From the NCBI GenBank assembly GCA_026261815.1, contig JAMPIT010000258.1:6873501-6937500 (forward strand): 64,000 nt of DNA, read 5' to 3'. Numbering within the stretch: the first letter of the stretch is position 1; every line of letters starts with the position of its first letter. A program made the translations under genes and the position numbers. Positions 49,757 to 63,545 of this stretch are shown one piece after another. This stretch comes from Monarcha castaneiventris obscurior (lineage: Eukaryota > Chordata > Aves > Passeriformes > Monarchidae). The notes beneath the pieces were generated by a model, which was given only the letters and a program-made list of their open reading frames with translations, was not told where the DNA came from and made no database searches.

Positions 49757-50037
49757 ATTTGTATGCATCCACTTTCAGATTTTGTAAATTCTAAACCACA
49801 GAAATGTTTCCTGCCTCATAATAGGGACTTATGAGGGAGAAACTTTTATTTCTACCTCCCATATATCTCATGTGATGAGGTAAACAGATCATTGCCAGCC
49901 TTTGGCCTGGCTGGGGTATATTTAGGGGTTAGAGGGAAAATCTTTCTGCATTATTGAAGATTTTTGGAAAGCGTTTTGGTTTTGTTTGAATCTAACGTTA
50001 AAGGAAATGATGATGATATCTGACAATGGTTTCCTTG
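49757..50037 (+). repeat. Diverged direct repeat, copy B
   Basis: Right member of the pair described at 47600-47870. Matching blocks are GCATCCACTTTCAG (49765), CTTATGAGGGAGAAAC (49828), TTTGGCCTGGCTGGGGTATA (49901), GGGTTAGAGGGAAAAT (about 49925) and GGTTTCCTTG (50028). Similarity by eye is high inside the blocks and low between them. No clear target-site duplication was found at either edge. Confidence 0.7.
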
Positions 50038-53000
50038 GGGGTGCTGGATCTGTGTTTTTCAGGATTGTCCATACTCTGGGATGGAGCAGACTCCATTTCA
50101 CTGTGAGTGTGCAGCCCTGTGTAGTGAGCTGAGCAGATCTGATGTGTAATTGAAAGGAACAGCTTTGTGACTGAGAGTCATGGAGATTAATTAATGTATT
50201 GTTATTGCTAGAGAACTGTTTGTGAGAAATTTTGCAGTTATTTTGAATACAACAGAAATATGAGAGACTGGATTATCATTGGCACGGATTAGAAGGATGT
50301 CCCAGTTTATTTTCTCTTTGTTGCATTTTCCCTCCCAAAACTGTTCATTTTCCAGGCCAGATGTTTCTTCCTGCATTTAGTTTTAGTAAATAGTTTAAAT
50401 ACGTGACATAAAATTCTCTTAGTAAGTTTTCAGTAATTTTTCCCCTTTTACCTGGGAGGACTGCAATGGCTGGCCAAACAGGGTTTTTTCAAGCAAGGAT
50501 TTCAACCTGGACAAATAATGCAGCTTTAGCACCTTTCCCCAGAAAATCCCATTTATTATCCTTAAATTATTCTCTTTAGTCAGCTTTGATTGTGGTACAA
50601 ATACTACACAGTTTGAAATACTAATATAGTAATAATAATGCCCTAGATTAATATTGCTATTAGAATTTTTCAGTGATTAGTTCAATTTTTTATTTGAAAT
50701 ACTAAGAGAAAAAATCAGTGGGGGTTTTTATTTTGAGCAAATTGCATGTAAAGGATGACTGCAGCAATAGTAGTAAAAGGCAGGAAGCTATATCATTGCT
50801 AATCAATCTAGAGAGCTCTGTCTCTTACAGATGTCAATACAAAGTTAAGTGCTAAAATAATTGTAGTGTAGGCTTTCTCATAATTACTGTTGTTCATTTG
50901 GTATGTTGTGCAAAAAAAAGAGAAAAGAGGAATTTGCTTTGCAGTCAGCAGCCGCAAATCTCTGAGGAGAAAGAAAAAGATAGCAGAAGGCTGATAGTCA
51001 TCCATCATTCCTGACAATTTCACAGCCTAGAATAACTTGACAGAGACCCAGAACAAAATGTTGTTGAGAATTGAATGCTGCTAAGCTGAGTGAATTGACT
51101 TTCTGATGTCAAAGCAGGACCTGCTTGAAGTGGCTGATGATTTTCCTTTTCTGACTTCAGCAACACTGATACTTTAAATGCCTTGTGCTACAAATGGGCA
51201 AATTTGGAAACTGCGGAACTGCTTTAAAACTTTCTAGGTCCTTTTAAAGATTTTATAAAGTGATTCCGGTCAGCAAGGGTGTAAGTGAGTAGCACACTGA
51301 CTATTAAAGATGTTTGATGATTACACTCCTCAGAAAGCAGGAGTAAGGAGTCAGAATTGCTTCAAATTGTCTTGAAACACAACATTTTTCAAGACCTGAC
51401 TCATTTCATCTAAATTTGTCTTTGGTGCTGTGCCAGCCCCTCTCTTACTAGCCTTGGGAAGGTAGGCTTGGTTTGTCTCTGTGCAGAACATGGGGTTAAA
51501 TTTGCTATATTTGAATCCACGTATTTATTTCTTATTTTGAAATTAAAACATTCTTGCATTGTGTTTAGAATGGGAGCAAAATTTCTTCATGATAACGTTA
51601 GAATGATGTAAGTTGTTACATGGTCTTTATTTAAGTATTATTGTTATATAAAGGAGATAATTTTGCAGCTACTTATTTAGAAAAAACCATGATATTGGAA
51701 ATGTTCCTAAGTTATTATAATTAGGCATTTATTTACCAATAAATATTGCCAGTTTTATCTACTATTCAAAGACTAGCCTTCTAAATTGCTTACAGCCATT
51801 AAAATGTATGAAGAACACAAACTGCAGGGTTTAAATGGAAAGAGCTCTTGTTTTGTAAAAGACACATTATATCTTAGAAGTGTAAAAGAAATAGAATGTA
51901 AATAGGACGTGTGGGCTAAGCATGCCATCCCTGATCAATAATGCAAAAGGTTTAGCAGGTTTATTTGTAAACCTAACAGCACAGATTTAGTCAGAATGGG
52001 GCCTTGTACAGTACACGTAGGTATTTAAAGGTTAGCAACAAGGAATTTCATTAGTCTGGCAAATCCTCTGCTGTCATTCCCCAATCTCTTTGAATTATTT
52101 CCAAATGTATTCTCACTTTCTTTTCTTTTTTTTTTTTTTCTTTTTGTTTCACTAATGGCTGTGTTACTAATACAGTGCTTTATTGCTAATTTAACTCCAC
52201 CATAAATTGGCAGAAGGAGCAGAGATTTTCAAAGTGCCTTGATTCCCAGTAATGATATTATACCAACTATCTTTATGTTAATGTAGTTATAGCTGGTATA
52301 AAAAGGTTACAGTATCAAGCCTGCTAGTCTACAACATTTTATCCGTGTTTCCAGTTTGCTTAAAAAAAAGTAAAGCATGATCTCTAATAGACTGAGGCAT
52401 AGATCTGGTATTTTACAGCATCCCCTGCAACCTTAAAGCAGCACTGAGGGACATAAACCTGAAAATTGGTGAACCACTTTTACTGCATCTCTGTGCTAAA
52501 ATAAAATCCAAACAAACAACCCCAACACCTTTTGTAGCATAGTGTGGTCCCTTCCCTCTCCTTCCTCTCTGCCTTCCCTTTCCCTCATCACAATGAAAAA
52601 AGAAAACCTTAAGCTTTGCTACGAGTTAAAGAGTAAGATATTAGTAGAGAAAAAAGCCAGACATTCTTCCATTTGAAATGTATGACAATTGTTTTCTGCA
52701 TTTGTCTAGAGGTCTTACCTAAAATATAGGCTATCCAAGAAGAGGTTCCTAGGGATAAAATAGCTCTCATTGTCACATACTCCTCAAAAGTTATTTCTTC
52801 AAATGATATAAAATATTTTGCCTCTCATTTATTCAGTTCTTTTTCAATAAATCAAATATAAGAGCTTCATTGAAGACAGTGTTCAGTGGAGGTCTTGCAT
52901 CCTTTTTCTGACAGCTGTGTTGTGACTGGGTAGTTATGTACATTTTTGTGGTGTAGAAACATGCAGGGATCTTTTTTATACAGGGACTAAATTTTTAAAA

Positions 53001-54423
53001 GAATGGAGATATTTGAATTTTTATATGAATGTCACAAAAACCCTATTTGCAGTTTTAATAATTCATTGTTTTCGTGTACTTTTTAGGTTTAGGTTGTAAA
53101 ACAGAAGTTTGTTTGCAGATTGCAGAGTTTCTACAAATGCTTTTCAAGTGATCTGAAGTTGTCATCTGTCTGACAAAGATATTTTGTTTGAGATATTCAT
53201 CATTTTGTGACGTTTGTGTTTTGTTTACACTGCTTCAGTAATTCACTTCTGGGACTAAAACTTGCTTTTGAGGTTTAGGCACACTGCAGGATGCCAAAAA
53301 AGCATCAGATTCTTCTGTATTTGAAAGCTTTTGGGCCATCAAGAGATCAAAAGCTGCCAGAATCAAACCTGAGATCTGCCATTATAAATAAGGCACTGAC
53401 AATTCTTATTGTGAGAGGTCGTCCCAGGGGTGAAAGAAGCAAAGAGAACTGAATTGCCCTGACTTTTTCCTAAGAAAAATGTGGCTATGCAATGGTATCT
53501 TTCTTTGGGAAACTTAAGTGTGGATTATAAAATGGAGCATAAAATGGAGTCTGCCATAACACGTTCTGGTGCTGGAATAACCATTTTAGCTCAATTAAAA
53601 ATCTATTAAGGTTAAAATAAACCTTAAAATCCCTCTGTGGTCAGCAATACCAAATTCTGGAGACCAGAGCTGCGCTGGTTTTGAACTATAATTTACTCTA
53701 CTAATCTTGTATTTGTATACAGAAATTTATGAAATGCAAAGAAAACATTTTTATAAACATTGAAACAGATTATTTCAATTTACCATACCATTTCCCTGGT
53801 TTACATTTTATGCATATATAAAGGATCATAATTTTTTAACGATTCTAATCTATAACACAGGTCTCAGCAGAAGTAACTAACTACAGCAATTCAACATATT
53901 TACCGGGGGTCATGTTTGTAATGACACTCTTTCTTTTCCCAGCTGTGTTTTAACAAATTTTTTAAAATAACAAACATGCTGTTAATGTGATTAAACCCTC
54001 AAAGCTGTTTACAAGAGACTTCATATATGTTTATATGTGAATATCTTTCCATTCTTCTGCTTGTTTGCTGTTGGTAAGGACATAGTGCAGAACTACTATG
54101 GTTATCACACTGAAACTCAGCAATAAGATCATCCAAGCAAATGTCTAGAACGATGTTATTTCAAAACGATCTATAAGAATTGTTCAATAAAGAAAATGTT
54201 CTTATATGTATAATTCAGCTTTATCATTATTGATTTGTTCATATTTTTAATAGGTTTTAGAATTGTCAGTGTTCTAGTAAAATATCCTATAATCTGGTTT
54301 ATTGTTAGGGTAATAGAGTTACAAACTTGGACAAAATTTTAATCTATCCTGCAAGGCAGTTGTTTTTTTCCTTATAGGCATGCTTTTAAAAGTCAATTCC
54401 ATGAGGAAGAAAAGGCTCAAAGC
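50038..54423. other. No gene seen: very AT-rich stretch, candidate conserved noncoding DNA
   Basis: From about 51024 to 54423 neither strand has a frame of 60 codons or more. 51500-52120 and 53690-54260 have few simple repeats, no recognisable transposon and many TAAT, ATTA and TTTATT words, the texture usual for deeply conserved noncoding sequence. A T14 run at 52126-52139 interrupts it. Conservation itself cannot be seen from one sequence. Confidence 0.5.
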
Positions 54424-57400
54424 ATGAGCTGTGAGGAACAACATGAGAAGAGGAATTGTTCTTTCCAAAAGAGGGAACCTGACTGCCACTCATTTTTGGA
54501 AGATGGGCATTTTTTAACATGGAGAAATCTTCACGGTCATAGTTTTATATCAGCATTTCATAACAAACAAACAATACTATTAGAACTGCCTTTAGGCACA
54601 TGGAAAGCACAAGTGCTGCTTGATGTGAGAGGCCTGTTTATCTCCAGACACTGCTCTGAGGCTGTGATGGGACAGGTTATGTGTGCACTGTTGTAATTAC
54701 CACCCATGGAAGGAAGGTCCCATCTCAGAGAGCCTTCGGTGGCAAAGTTTGCCATCGGTGCAACCATGGGGTGTGGATGGCTCAGCTCTCCCTCCCTGGG
54801 GATCTCAGCAGCTGGGGTGAGGCTGTAATATTTAGATTTCTTTGATTTATGCTGAGGAAATCCCCAATGATCCAGAACTAGGGCAGTGCTAAGCCATGTA
54901 TTTCACCCTCTTGAGATGCACAGCGCACTGCTCTTGCAGCTGACATCCCAAATCTGAATCACCATTTTATTTCTCACACTTTATTTCTCAAGCTTCAATC
55001 TTTATTCCTGGCATATCTAAAATTCCTGTTGAATCCAGTGTCAAGTGCATAAGGACCACGGAAAAGCATTCTCCCATGCAATGGGAATTTGTGATTTGGT
55101 GACAGAGCGCTGTTTCAATTTTGTGGGAAACTCCTCATTATTTTTTAAGGTCATATTAGCATTTTTTATTTATTGGAAGTCTTCTGCTCCTGCCACTGCA
55201 TACACTTTTTTTTGTTTGTATTTTCCTGCCTCCTTAGTGATAAGTGGGTTCCTTCCCCTCCCCAGGCTCTGCCACCAAAACAGCGTTGGCAGACTTTTGC
55301 CTCTCTGATACACGGTTATAGGCTGGCTGTCAGAGCAGTGTGCATGGGGTGATGTAGCTATAGATATAAGTAAAATCAAGGGAAAGCTTGTCATATGCAT
55401 TGCAGTAAAAATAAGTGTAAACTGCATTAGTGTTCTGGAAATCTCAGGGCTTAAATGATGCTCTGGGAAATGAGAGATGATCAGCTGTGATTACTGCGTA
55501 AGGGAACCGAGGAGTGTCTTGGATTTTTGATTACAAATTTTTTTTGCTAATAATTTGTATCTTCTGCTGTTATGATTTTAAAATTCTGGGAAATCTGAAA
55601 GGAATTATATTTACATATGGTTTCCAAAAAAACTCTTGAGTCTTTTCCAAAATGAAAAAATTGAACAACATAAAGTGTGAAAGCTCTTTTTGCAGCATTA
55701 CGGTTAATATTGTGATGTTGTATTAAAATACTGAGTTATGAGAAGCAATGTTATCAATTTTCACATTTCCCCAGAAGGGTTTTCAGCAACTTTGAATATT
55801 CCATCAACCTGGCATATTAAAGAGTGCAGAATTTACCTGTTAAAATGCACAGAGCATTCAGAGTAGCCTCATAGCAGCCGGCTGTTACTGTTGCTTTGCA
55901 GAAGAATAAGCAACCATTTAGAGATGATGTTTCCTCTGCCAAGAGGGCACTTCACAGCAGATTTCTACTCTACCTTTTGGAAGTGATCTGAAGGAAAATC
56001 AAATCTGTATCATATTGAAAGGGGCTTTGGTCATACATTATACGATTTTTAAGAAAGATGTTCAGCACTGTGCCATATTTATACCATTTTGGAGTCTTGT
56101 TTTTGATGGAAAATTACCAGAACTTGTGCTGAGACTTGCTTAGTATCTGAGCAATGTTTCTTATAACTCAATATAATATAATAGTTTCAGCAAAGTACCA
56201 AATTCTCAGTACTTCAAAGCCAATAAAGATGAGCGATCCATTTCCAAATTCCTTTTATTCATACAGCAGATTGATTTACATAAACTAACAAAACAATATT
56301 ACACTTAAAGTTGATCTGTAACAGTAATAAAAATGTTGCTGCATCCCAAAGCTGCAGAAACGTCACTTCCAATCTACAGTGATCACTTACTAAGGATAAA
56401 TGGTGCCTATGGGATTTTTGGCAAACCCAGCATCTTTCTCCCATAATGCTAGGCTGTCTTAAATCCTGAATCAGAAATCCACCCATATTCAGCAAGAAAG
56501 TGTGAATGTTTGCTTAACTTTAAGCCTCTAGGAACACTTAAAGTAGGGCTAAATATTAATGTGTTTGAGAGGTTTTCTGAATACAGATGCTTTTTTATCC
56601 ACATTTAAAGCTCAGGCAGGCAAGATGAAGTTTTACCTCTGGCATTTGAAAGCAAAAGGACCTGACTGACTGGGCTGCAGTTATACTGCTCACCCCAGTA
56701 ATGAGGATTTGCCATTGCTGGGCTTTTTGACCCTTTCCAGTGTCAGGGAGGAATGCCAGAGGGGAATGACACCTGTGTTACACAAATACAGCACAGGGCA
56801 CCTTGCTTTAAGACACTTAACTTTCCTATTGAAATCCTCCCAGTTCCTTTGTTTAGCTGTTCTGTTCATGACACTGCCAAAACATGTGTTATTCCACATG
56901 CTGTGAATCACCTTTGCAAACAGACAGAGATCAGCATTTGAATCTAACATTCAGCATTTCAGCTTCAGAATGGGATTTTCAAAGCTTTGAGTACAATTCA
57001 TATATCCCCTTACTATTTGGGTTGGTTAAGGCAGTTCCGAGGTCTTATTCTAAATGTCAAATAGTTACACAGAAAATAGCAGGAATTAGATCAGATTTCC
57101 TTCTACTTACCCTTGGGTTTTCTTTTGAAGCACAAAACTTTGAATACTCTGTTAGTACATGAGTTAGACTCTTGGAGTAGAATTCTAAGCAGCGAAAGTT
57201 GAAAATACAAGAAATAGTGCTGAAGTACTGTAGAAACCATGAGCATTCTTTTTCAAATCAATACTGCAAGCTCCTGGTTGTCAATGCTAAGATTCCAAGG
57301 TACACTAACACATCGATTACATTTTCTTTTAGAAATCGGTGAATTGTGTGAATGTTGCAGTATTGCAAAAGGATTCAGCTAGAAAGAGCAGGGAAAAAAG

Positions 57401-60400
57401 AAAGTATTTTAACCCTGCTATTTAGAAATAGAAGGGATTATTAATTTTGCAAAGGAGAACTAGAGGGTACATGCTATAACAATATCCCTCGTTTTAATGA
57501 AATTGATAGCATATAGTTTATATTTTCCCTCAAAAAAAAAGGAAAAAGGATTTTTTTTATCAGCACTGCAGCTACTCCAGAAAGGATCCAATTCAAATTC
57601 TGTCTAAATATAAAGGAGCTGTACAATATGGGAAACCTTTATTCTGTTACTATTCAGAGCCACGCATGGAAGAACATAGAAGGTTCAAAGGTTTCATTGT
57701 AATAGCTACTAAAATGCTTGAATTAAAGAAAATAAAGGCAAAACCAAGGACCTCCATGAATAACCTGGACACAAAGCCCATCTGTGCTTAGTTACTGGAG
57801 AAGTAAATAGGGAGGGTTTACGTTTGCAAGGCTGTGATCCCAGTAACGTGACCAAGACCACTGGCAGTAATAACCAGGGGTTGTACACATCAAAATGTCA
57901 TTGTTTTGTAACGCATCAGAGAACACTGAGGCAAATACATTGGTGCTGGTTTTGAGCTCTCCCATATATCCTGTCTTGCCTTCTGTGTGTTATCATCTCC
58001 TTCTTTTCCCCCACAGAATTTTCCCACAAGCTCCAGACAAACATTAGCTTTTAACTGTGAAAAATGCCAGCTGCAAAAATACAAAGTAAACAATTGCTGG
58101 AAAAGCTTCATCCAAATCTCTCCCTTAACAGGGCTTTCTTTATCTTCCTCACAAGGACCTACACTTGAAAAGGCTTTTTCATTCTCATCTTCCAGACTGG
58201 CTATCAGATGTTTTGCTGCTTTTGTGTTTACATGCTATTTAAGTTGCTATTATTAACTTCTGTTTGTTTAGGGGTTGAGCAAAACCATGATCCATACAAA
58301 TATCAGTGCCACCCTGTCATTGTTAGTGCCACTCTCACCTGCTGCCTTGCAGTATTTTGGGTGAGATTGTTGGTGTTCAGCACTCCACCTGCATGCTTTA
58401 AACTCTGTGCCACTTTGGTGTCCATCATCAGGGTCTGATTTGTTGGTAAGTGCATCCCTGGTTGCTAAGGGAGGCTTTGATTCTGGATCATGGGCTGATT
58501 TGCACTTTATGAGGGGCCCAGAAGAGTAGTCTGTGCAGAACGCTCCCACATGAACTTAGTGCCACTTCATGCTCTGCTCTTCAAGACACACTTTATGCCA
58601 GTGCTCATAAACATGGCTTTTTGTTCTTACCATAGTTCCTATAACAACTATGTGGTGACTTTTTCTGGCCCTTTCCTTTTTCCAGACTGATCTCATTGTT
58701 TTGAAGCCTCCTGTGGGCCCTGCACCATGAAAGGGATTTGGGCTAGAAAACACTTTGTTGATAGCATTATCATTTTGTACCACCGAGAAGATGTTATTAT
58801 TGTAACTGTTTCAAATCCTACAAAACTTTGCAGCATCTCTTCTCACTGGCTAAATAATTTCTATTAGGAAAAGGAAAATGTAAGTCTTTTCAGCTGCTTC
58901 CTCTTGAGGGATGTAAGATATCCGCAAATTTTGCTAACACGTTACAGAACAGCCAGCTGTTACTATCCACCTGCAGCCATAATATTGATTGAAAAGAATA
59001 TAGAACCTAAACACGGATAGCTTCTGTAATTATGCAGAATGAGTTTAATACATGATGCTACTTCAAATGTCATCTGGCAGTGGCTGCAATGTGGCATGGA
59101 ATGTATTAGGAAATAATTTAGCTGGTTGAGAAAGTCTCAGAGAAAGACCATGCACTGTTATCTTGTATTACTGATTCCTGAAAATATTCATGGATGTGGA
59201 GAAAGGCAGCGACAAGACCAACAGGACTCAGGCACCTGTCAGTTATCAAATGAAAAGTCACTCACACATTCCTGCTATTTCCCAACAATGGAAGTAGAAG
59301 CAGCTCTTTTGCCAAAGCCTGCATATATATTAAAAAAAGGAAATTATAAAAGTACTGTTTTCCTCCCCCCAAGCTGATTAAATAAAGACACCTTTGTTAT
59401 TTTTGCAAATATTTTGACCTTTTGCTGCAAAGAATGGAAAAAATAATGGCAAGAAGGTTTCAGCTTCAAACCTGTTTTAAATAACTCTGTAGCCTGGTTA
59501 TATGCCCTGTCAGGACTCATGCTATTTTCTTTTTGATGAATCAACACAATCCAATATATGTCTTGTGACACATTTGCAATTCTATTGGAGATTTTGGCCC
59601 AAGGGAGCAAGGAACAGGAGTCAGTCTAATTACACAACTGCTGGCTTTCCAAATGGACATTTCTGACTTTTCACTTGAAAGTTTCAGATTATTGATGTTC
59701 AGATGAAAAGTTAAAACAGAAAGCTGACTTATGATGGCAAGAGAACGATATTGTTATTCTGCTCAATAAAATTTGCTGCTTTTCCAAAAACAGTTGAGTG
59801 GGAAAACTTGGAGTGATTCTTGCCCTCTCCATTTTCAAGTCCAATGGGTCACACAGGGAAGCCAGGTTAGTGGTCAGTCCACAGCATGGCATTAAACAGG
59901 GAGTAGAAATTCCTCTGTAAATCCTTTTGAAAGCTTTCTGCTGGATGATGGTTTTCTGCACAGTTTTCCTCTGCCATAGAACTTAGTAAGGTAAAAGTGA
60001 AATTCCAAATGGGGAAGGAACACTTGCACAGGTCTTACATCTCCTGCAGATCTATGCCTAAGCATACTAGTTTGAGGGCAAAGAAAGAACTGCCAGAAAG
60101 GACAGATAACCAGGCAAATGCCTAAACTAGTAATTATTTTTAAGGTATTTTTTGCCATGGACGCACAGTTAAACCCCATTACCTGAAAAACACTCATACA
60201 GCTTAAGGGTGCTGGGCTAGCATCAAACCCAAGAATATCTCCAAAACAGAGACAAATACCACAATAAAGGCTAAACTAATTTAATAGTTAGCAAAGCATT
60301 GTATCAGAGGTCTGGCTGTATTAAAATCCCTTGGGTCTCATTTTAATGTTGCTCTTTGCAACATCCCAGACTTCGGGATTCCTCTCTTTCAGGTAACTAA

Positions 60401-63204
60401 GTGAAGATCTCCACCAAGGGAAACACCCCAATAATTCATAATTTGTAATGCATTTGCTGCATCACTTTCCTAAAATTTCGTTGTGTTATAAAGACTCGAC
60501 AGTTTCCAGTGAACAAGACACAGGTACAGCTGATGAGCGAGGCTGGTGGAGCTCTCCATGGTCCCCAGCATCCTCCTCCTGCTGAATGTGAGTATTTATG
60601 TTCCCCTCCTGAGCATCAGGTTTTGAAATCTCCTTAGATGAAGAGAAAAAGGCTAAATGCTATCAATATTAAAAACTTTTCCATTTGAAAGGACAAGTGT
60701 TCCTGCAAAGGGAAAAGGAAAGCATGGGTTATTTAAAAATGTTAGCAGTAATGAATGATTTAAATTTGAAAAGGTCACAAAAACGCGATTTGTAAGTTCT
60801 CGTTGGGGATTTTGCACAGACCTGGCTGTTATATTACTTGTTTTCTTCAGCATTGATAACAGTTGCAGGTGGCACTTTTTTCTTTCCATTTTGAAGTCCC
60901 TGCAGTGTAATTTATTTTTGTACAGCTTTGTATAAGGCATTCTGTCAGAAAAGATCCTAAAGACCCCCTGACTCAAATATCGAAAGGCAGCACTTTTTTG
61001 GTGAGCAGGCAGCAATCCCATGTTGCCACTTTCTCACATTCATAAATGGTGTCTCAAAAATCTCACAAGTCATGGGATTGGTTCATTTTTCTTCCTTAGT
61101 GTTTTTTTTCTTTTGCTCCTTCTGAAGTAGATCTGCCCTTTAAAGGGATGAAAACTTACATCTTTACTTCTTTTAAAAAAAGAAGGAAGGAAGGAAAGGA
61201 TAACAAAGATTCTTGCCAAGGCAAGAACCCAAATTTCAAAAGGTGCAGGTTTCAGGAATTCACAAAACATGGTAATATCTAAAGAATCAACAGGAGTGGA
61301 AATCAAGATATCAAGCAGTGTAAGCAAGGCAGAGCCCCATGGTATCCACCACCTTCGGATCTTTAATGTTCGGTCAGAGCACAAATCTTAGACTTAATTT
61401 CAGCTGAAAGGTCTTAGTAGTAGTACTTAGTGCCCAGTTCTCTTATTTTGGCTGGTTAAATGAAGAAATTGTCCATGACTGACTGCAAACATTTGGTCCT
61501 CAGGTACTTTGATAGCCCATAGTGAAGTTTGTATCATACTTGTAACATTCCACATTGTCCACTGAATTGAAATTATTATGCTATTAATGTTAAATATCTT
61601 ATCTAATTATAAATATTTAATATATGTATGTTACATCAATATTAAGAAGGCCTGACACTTCCTACTGCAAACCCTATTTTCAGTTAGTTAAAACTTCTCA
61701 TACTTGTAATGATTTGACACAAAATTTTCCGTGCCAGGTGTCTGCCTCAGGCAGAATTTTGTGGTGTTCTATGGTGTGTTTGTTTTTTTGTATTTTTTTT
61801 CTTTTAATGTCAGCCAGAGCTTCACAGTTATTTTTGTGAGAAGCCAGCAAGGGAAAACCGGGCAAAATAAACCTGGGAGCCTTTTTGAAGGGACCTAGTA
61901 TGTCCTTGTCCTGGGGGAAGGCACTTAACCTTTGTCAAAGGTGTGACTTTCTTTTGGCAACCTGCTTAGCTGGAAAACCTGCTGGGAGCTGGGTGAACCC
62001 TGTGCTCCCACCAACCAGTTGGAATATGATGCTCAATACAACCATCCACATTCAGTCACTTCAGCTCCAAATCAAAACCACCCTGCTGTGTGCTTACCCC
62101 TCCAGGTAGCTAACAGCTCCTTCCAGCTCCAGTGAGGAAAAGTGCTGGCAATAAGAAAAAATATGTGACATATTTCAGCCATCTTTCCCCCTTGTGTTTA
62201 TGTTTCATCTTTATCTTGCTCATGTTAAACACGCTGAGCATCTCTTAATGCTTGTTTGAGCTTTTAATTCCTGAAATAAATCTGCAGAGGACTATAGGGG
62301 AAAGTAGATATAATCAGTAAATTTTAAGGCTAAAGGAAGGACCAAGCTTTTCCTTAATTTTCTGTCCTAATGGTTTTTATCAGCAAGATACCTTTAAATT
62401 CAAACTTACTGCACATGTTATGGAAAAAGGACCTCCTCCTTCTTCTCTCAGTGGGCAGAACTTGCCTACCTCATCTCATGTTCTCCAACATCTGTCTCAG
62501 ATCTGGCAGCCCAAGCACAGAGCCTGAGACAGCAGCAGTTGTCTTTCCTCATGCTGTGAAGCCACAACACATCCTGGTGCATCCCCAAGAGCGTGGTTTG
62601 AGTAGGTGCTGCCTTGAGAGGCTTTTCTGCACTGTGCCTCTTCCACCTACCCAGGAGCTGCAGATCAGTTTGCCAGAATAATGCAATAGATTTAAGATTT
62701 TATCCTAAATCTGAAGTGAAAGCACAAAATTATAATTTCTGGTACTGCATCACTTTGAATATTGCTTCCTTTAGCAGTATTCATACACTCCCAAATACCC
62801 AAGTATTTTTATTGTAAAAATTTCCTCCATTTTTCTCTGTATTGATGCTCTGGAGAGCAGAGCAATTTCTAGGAAATTTTAAGTACATTTAATCTCGTTT
62901 TATTTTCTTAACTTGACATTTCCTAAATTCTTGAATACTCATTTTTGAGTATCTCCATTATATTGCTTATAAGATGACACTCTTGTACATATTTATAATT
63001 CGTATAATCATTCAGAATAGTAATAATTTTATTGCAAAAGAGTGTTTTAATGTGTACAGTTTGTATCTAGTCCTTTTGCTCTTTACACTGCATAACTGGT
63101 GTGTTAGACTAAAAACTAGATTTGTTCAACAAAACTTTGATTGCTGTATCACAACCTTTTATGACAGCATTCAGTTCAAAGCTGTTTGCATACCTTATTG
63201 AGCA
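54424..63204. other. No gene seen: unique sequence
   Basis: Frames of up to about 122 codons on both strands, none recognised. GC-richer patches at 54600-54820, 58260-58560, 61860-62110 and 62440-62690 match no repeat I can name. A donor-like GTGAGTAT at about 60588 lacks a convincing acceptor. Confidence 0.55.
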
Positions 63205-63545
63205 AGCTGCATATTTTTCCAGCGTGTGTATCCAGTGTGTACCCTGTAGTCATTACATTTTTGCACACTTCACTGGCTGAGCTGCATGGACTATTTTAAC
63301 TATCACCAGGAATACTTGACGGAGTTCAGCTGCTCATTTGAGTGCTTCGGTTTGTGTACTTTATTACTTCGGTGGTGTGTGTTGATAAAGTTCTGTTCTG
63401 TGCTGTTAAATTTTTGGTTCTGCCAATCTAACTCCGTGCCATGCTGGGAGAATTGCACGCATTGCTAACTGCTCGCTCCTCGGCGAACAGGAGTGCTCGA
63501 AATGCTATAATCTGCAGTGTTTTGTTAAATGAGCTGCATATTTTT
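63205..63545. promoter_or_regulatory. CpG-retaining block near right end, candidate conserved element or promoter
   Basis: About nine CpG dinucleotides fall between 63315 and 63505, while neighbouring sequence has almost none. The block is bracketed by two copies of AGCTGCATATTTTT (63205-63218 and 63532-63545). Inside, CGCTCCT (63474-63480) and AGGAGTG (63489-63495) can pair around an 8-base CGGCGAAC loop with one G-T wobble. Frames here are short and unrecognised. Retained CpGs suggest low germline methylation or selective constraint, as in conserved noncoding elements or promoters. No TATA box, Kozak-started gene or splice donor stands out. Confidence 0.35.

Noticed and set aside
60653..61384. 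Two minus-strand frames of 122 and 104 codons
   Set aside because: No domain, low-complexity lysine-rich end from an A/G-rich tract, and no exon signals.
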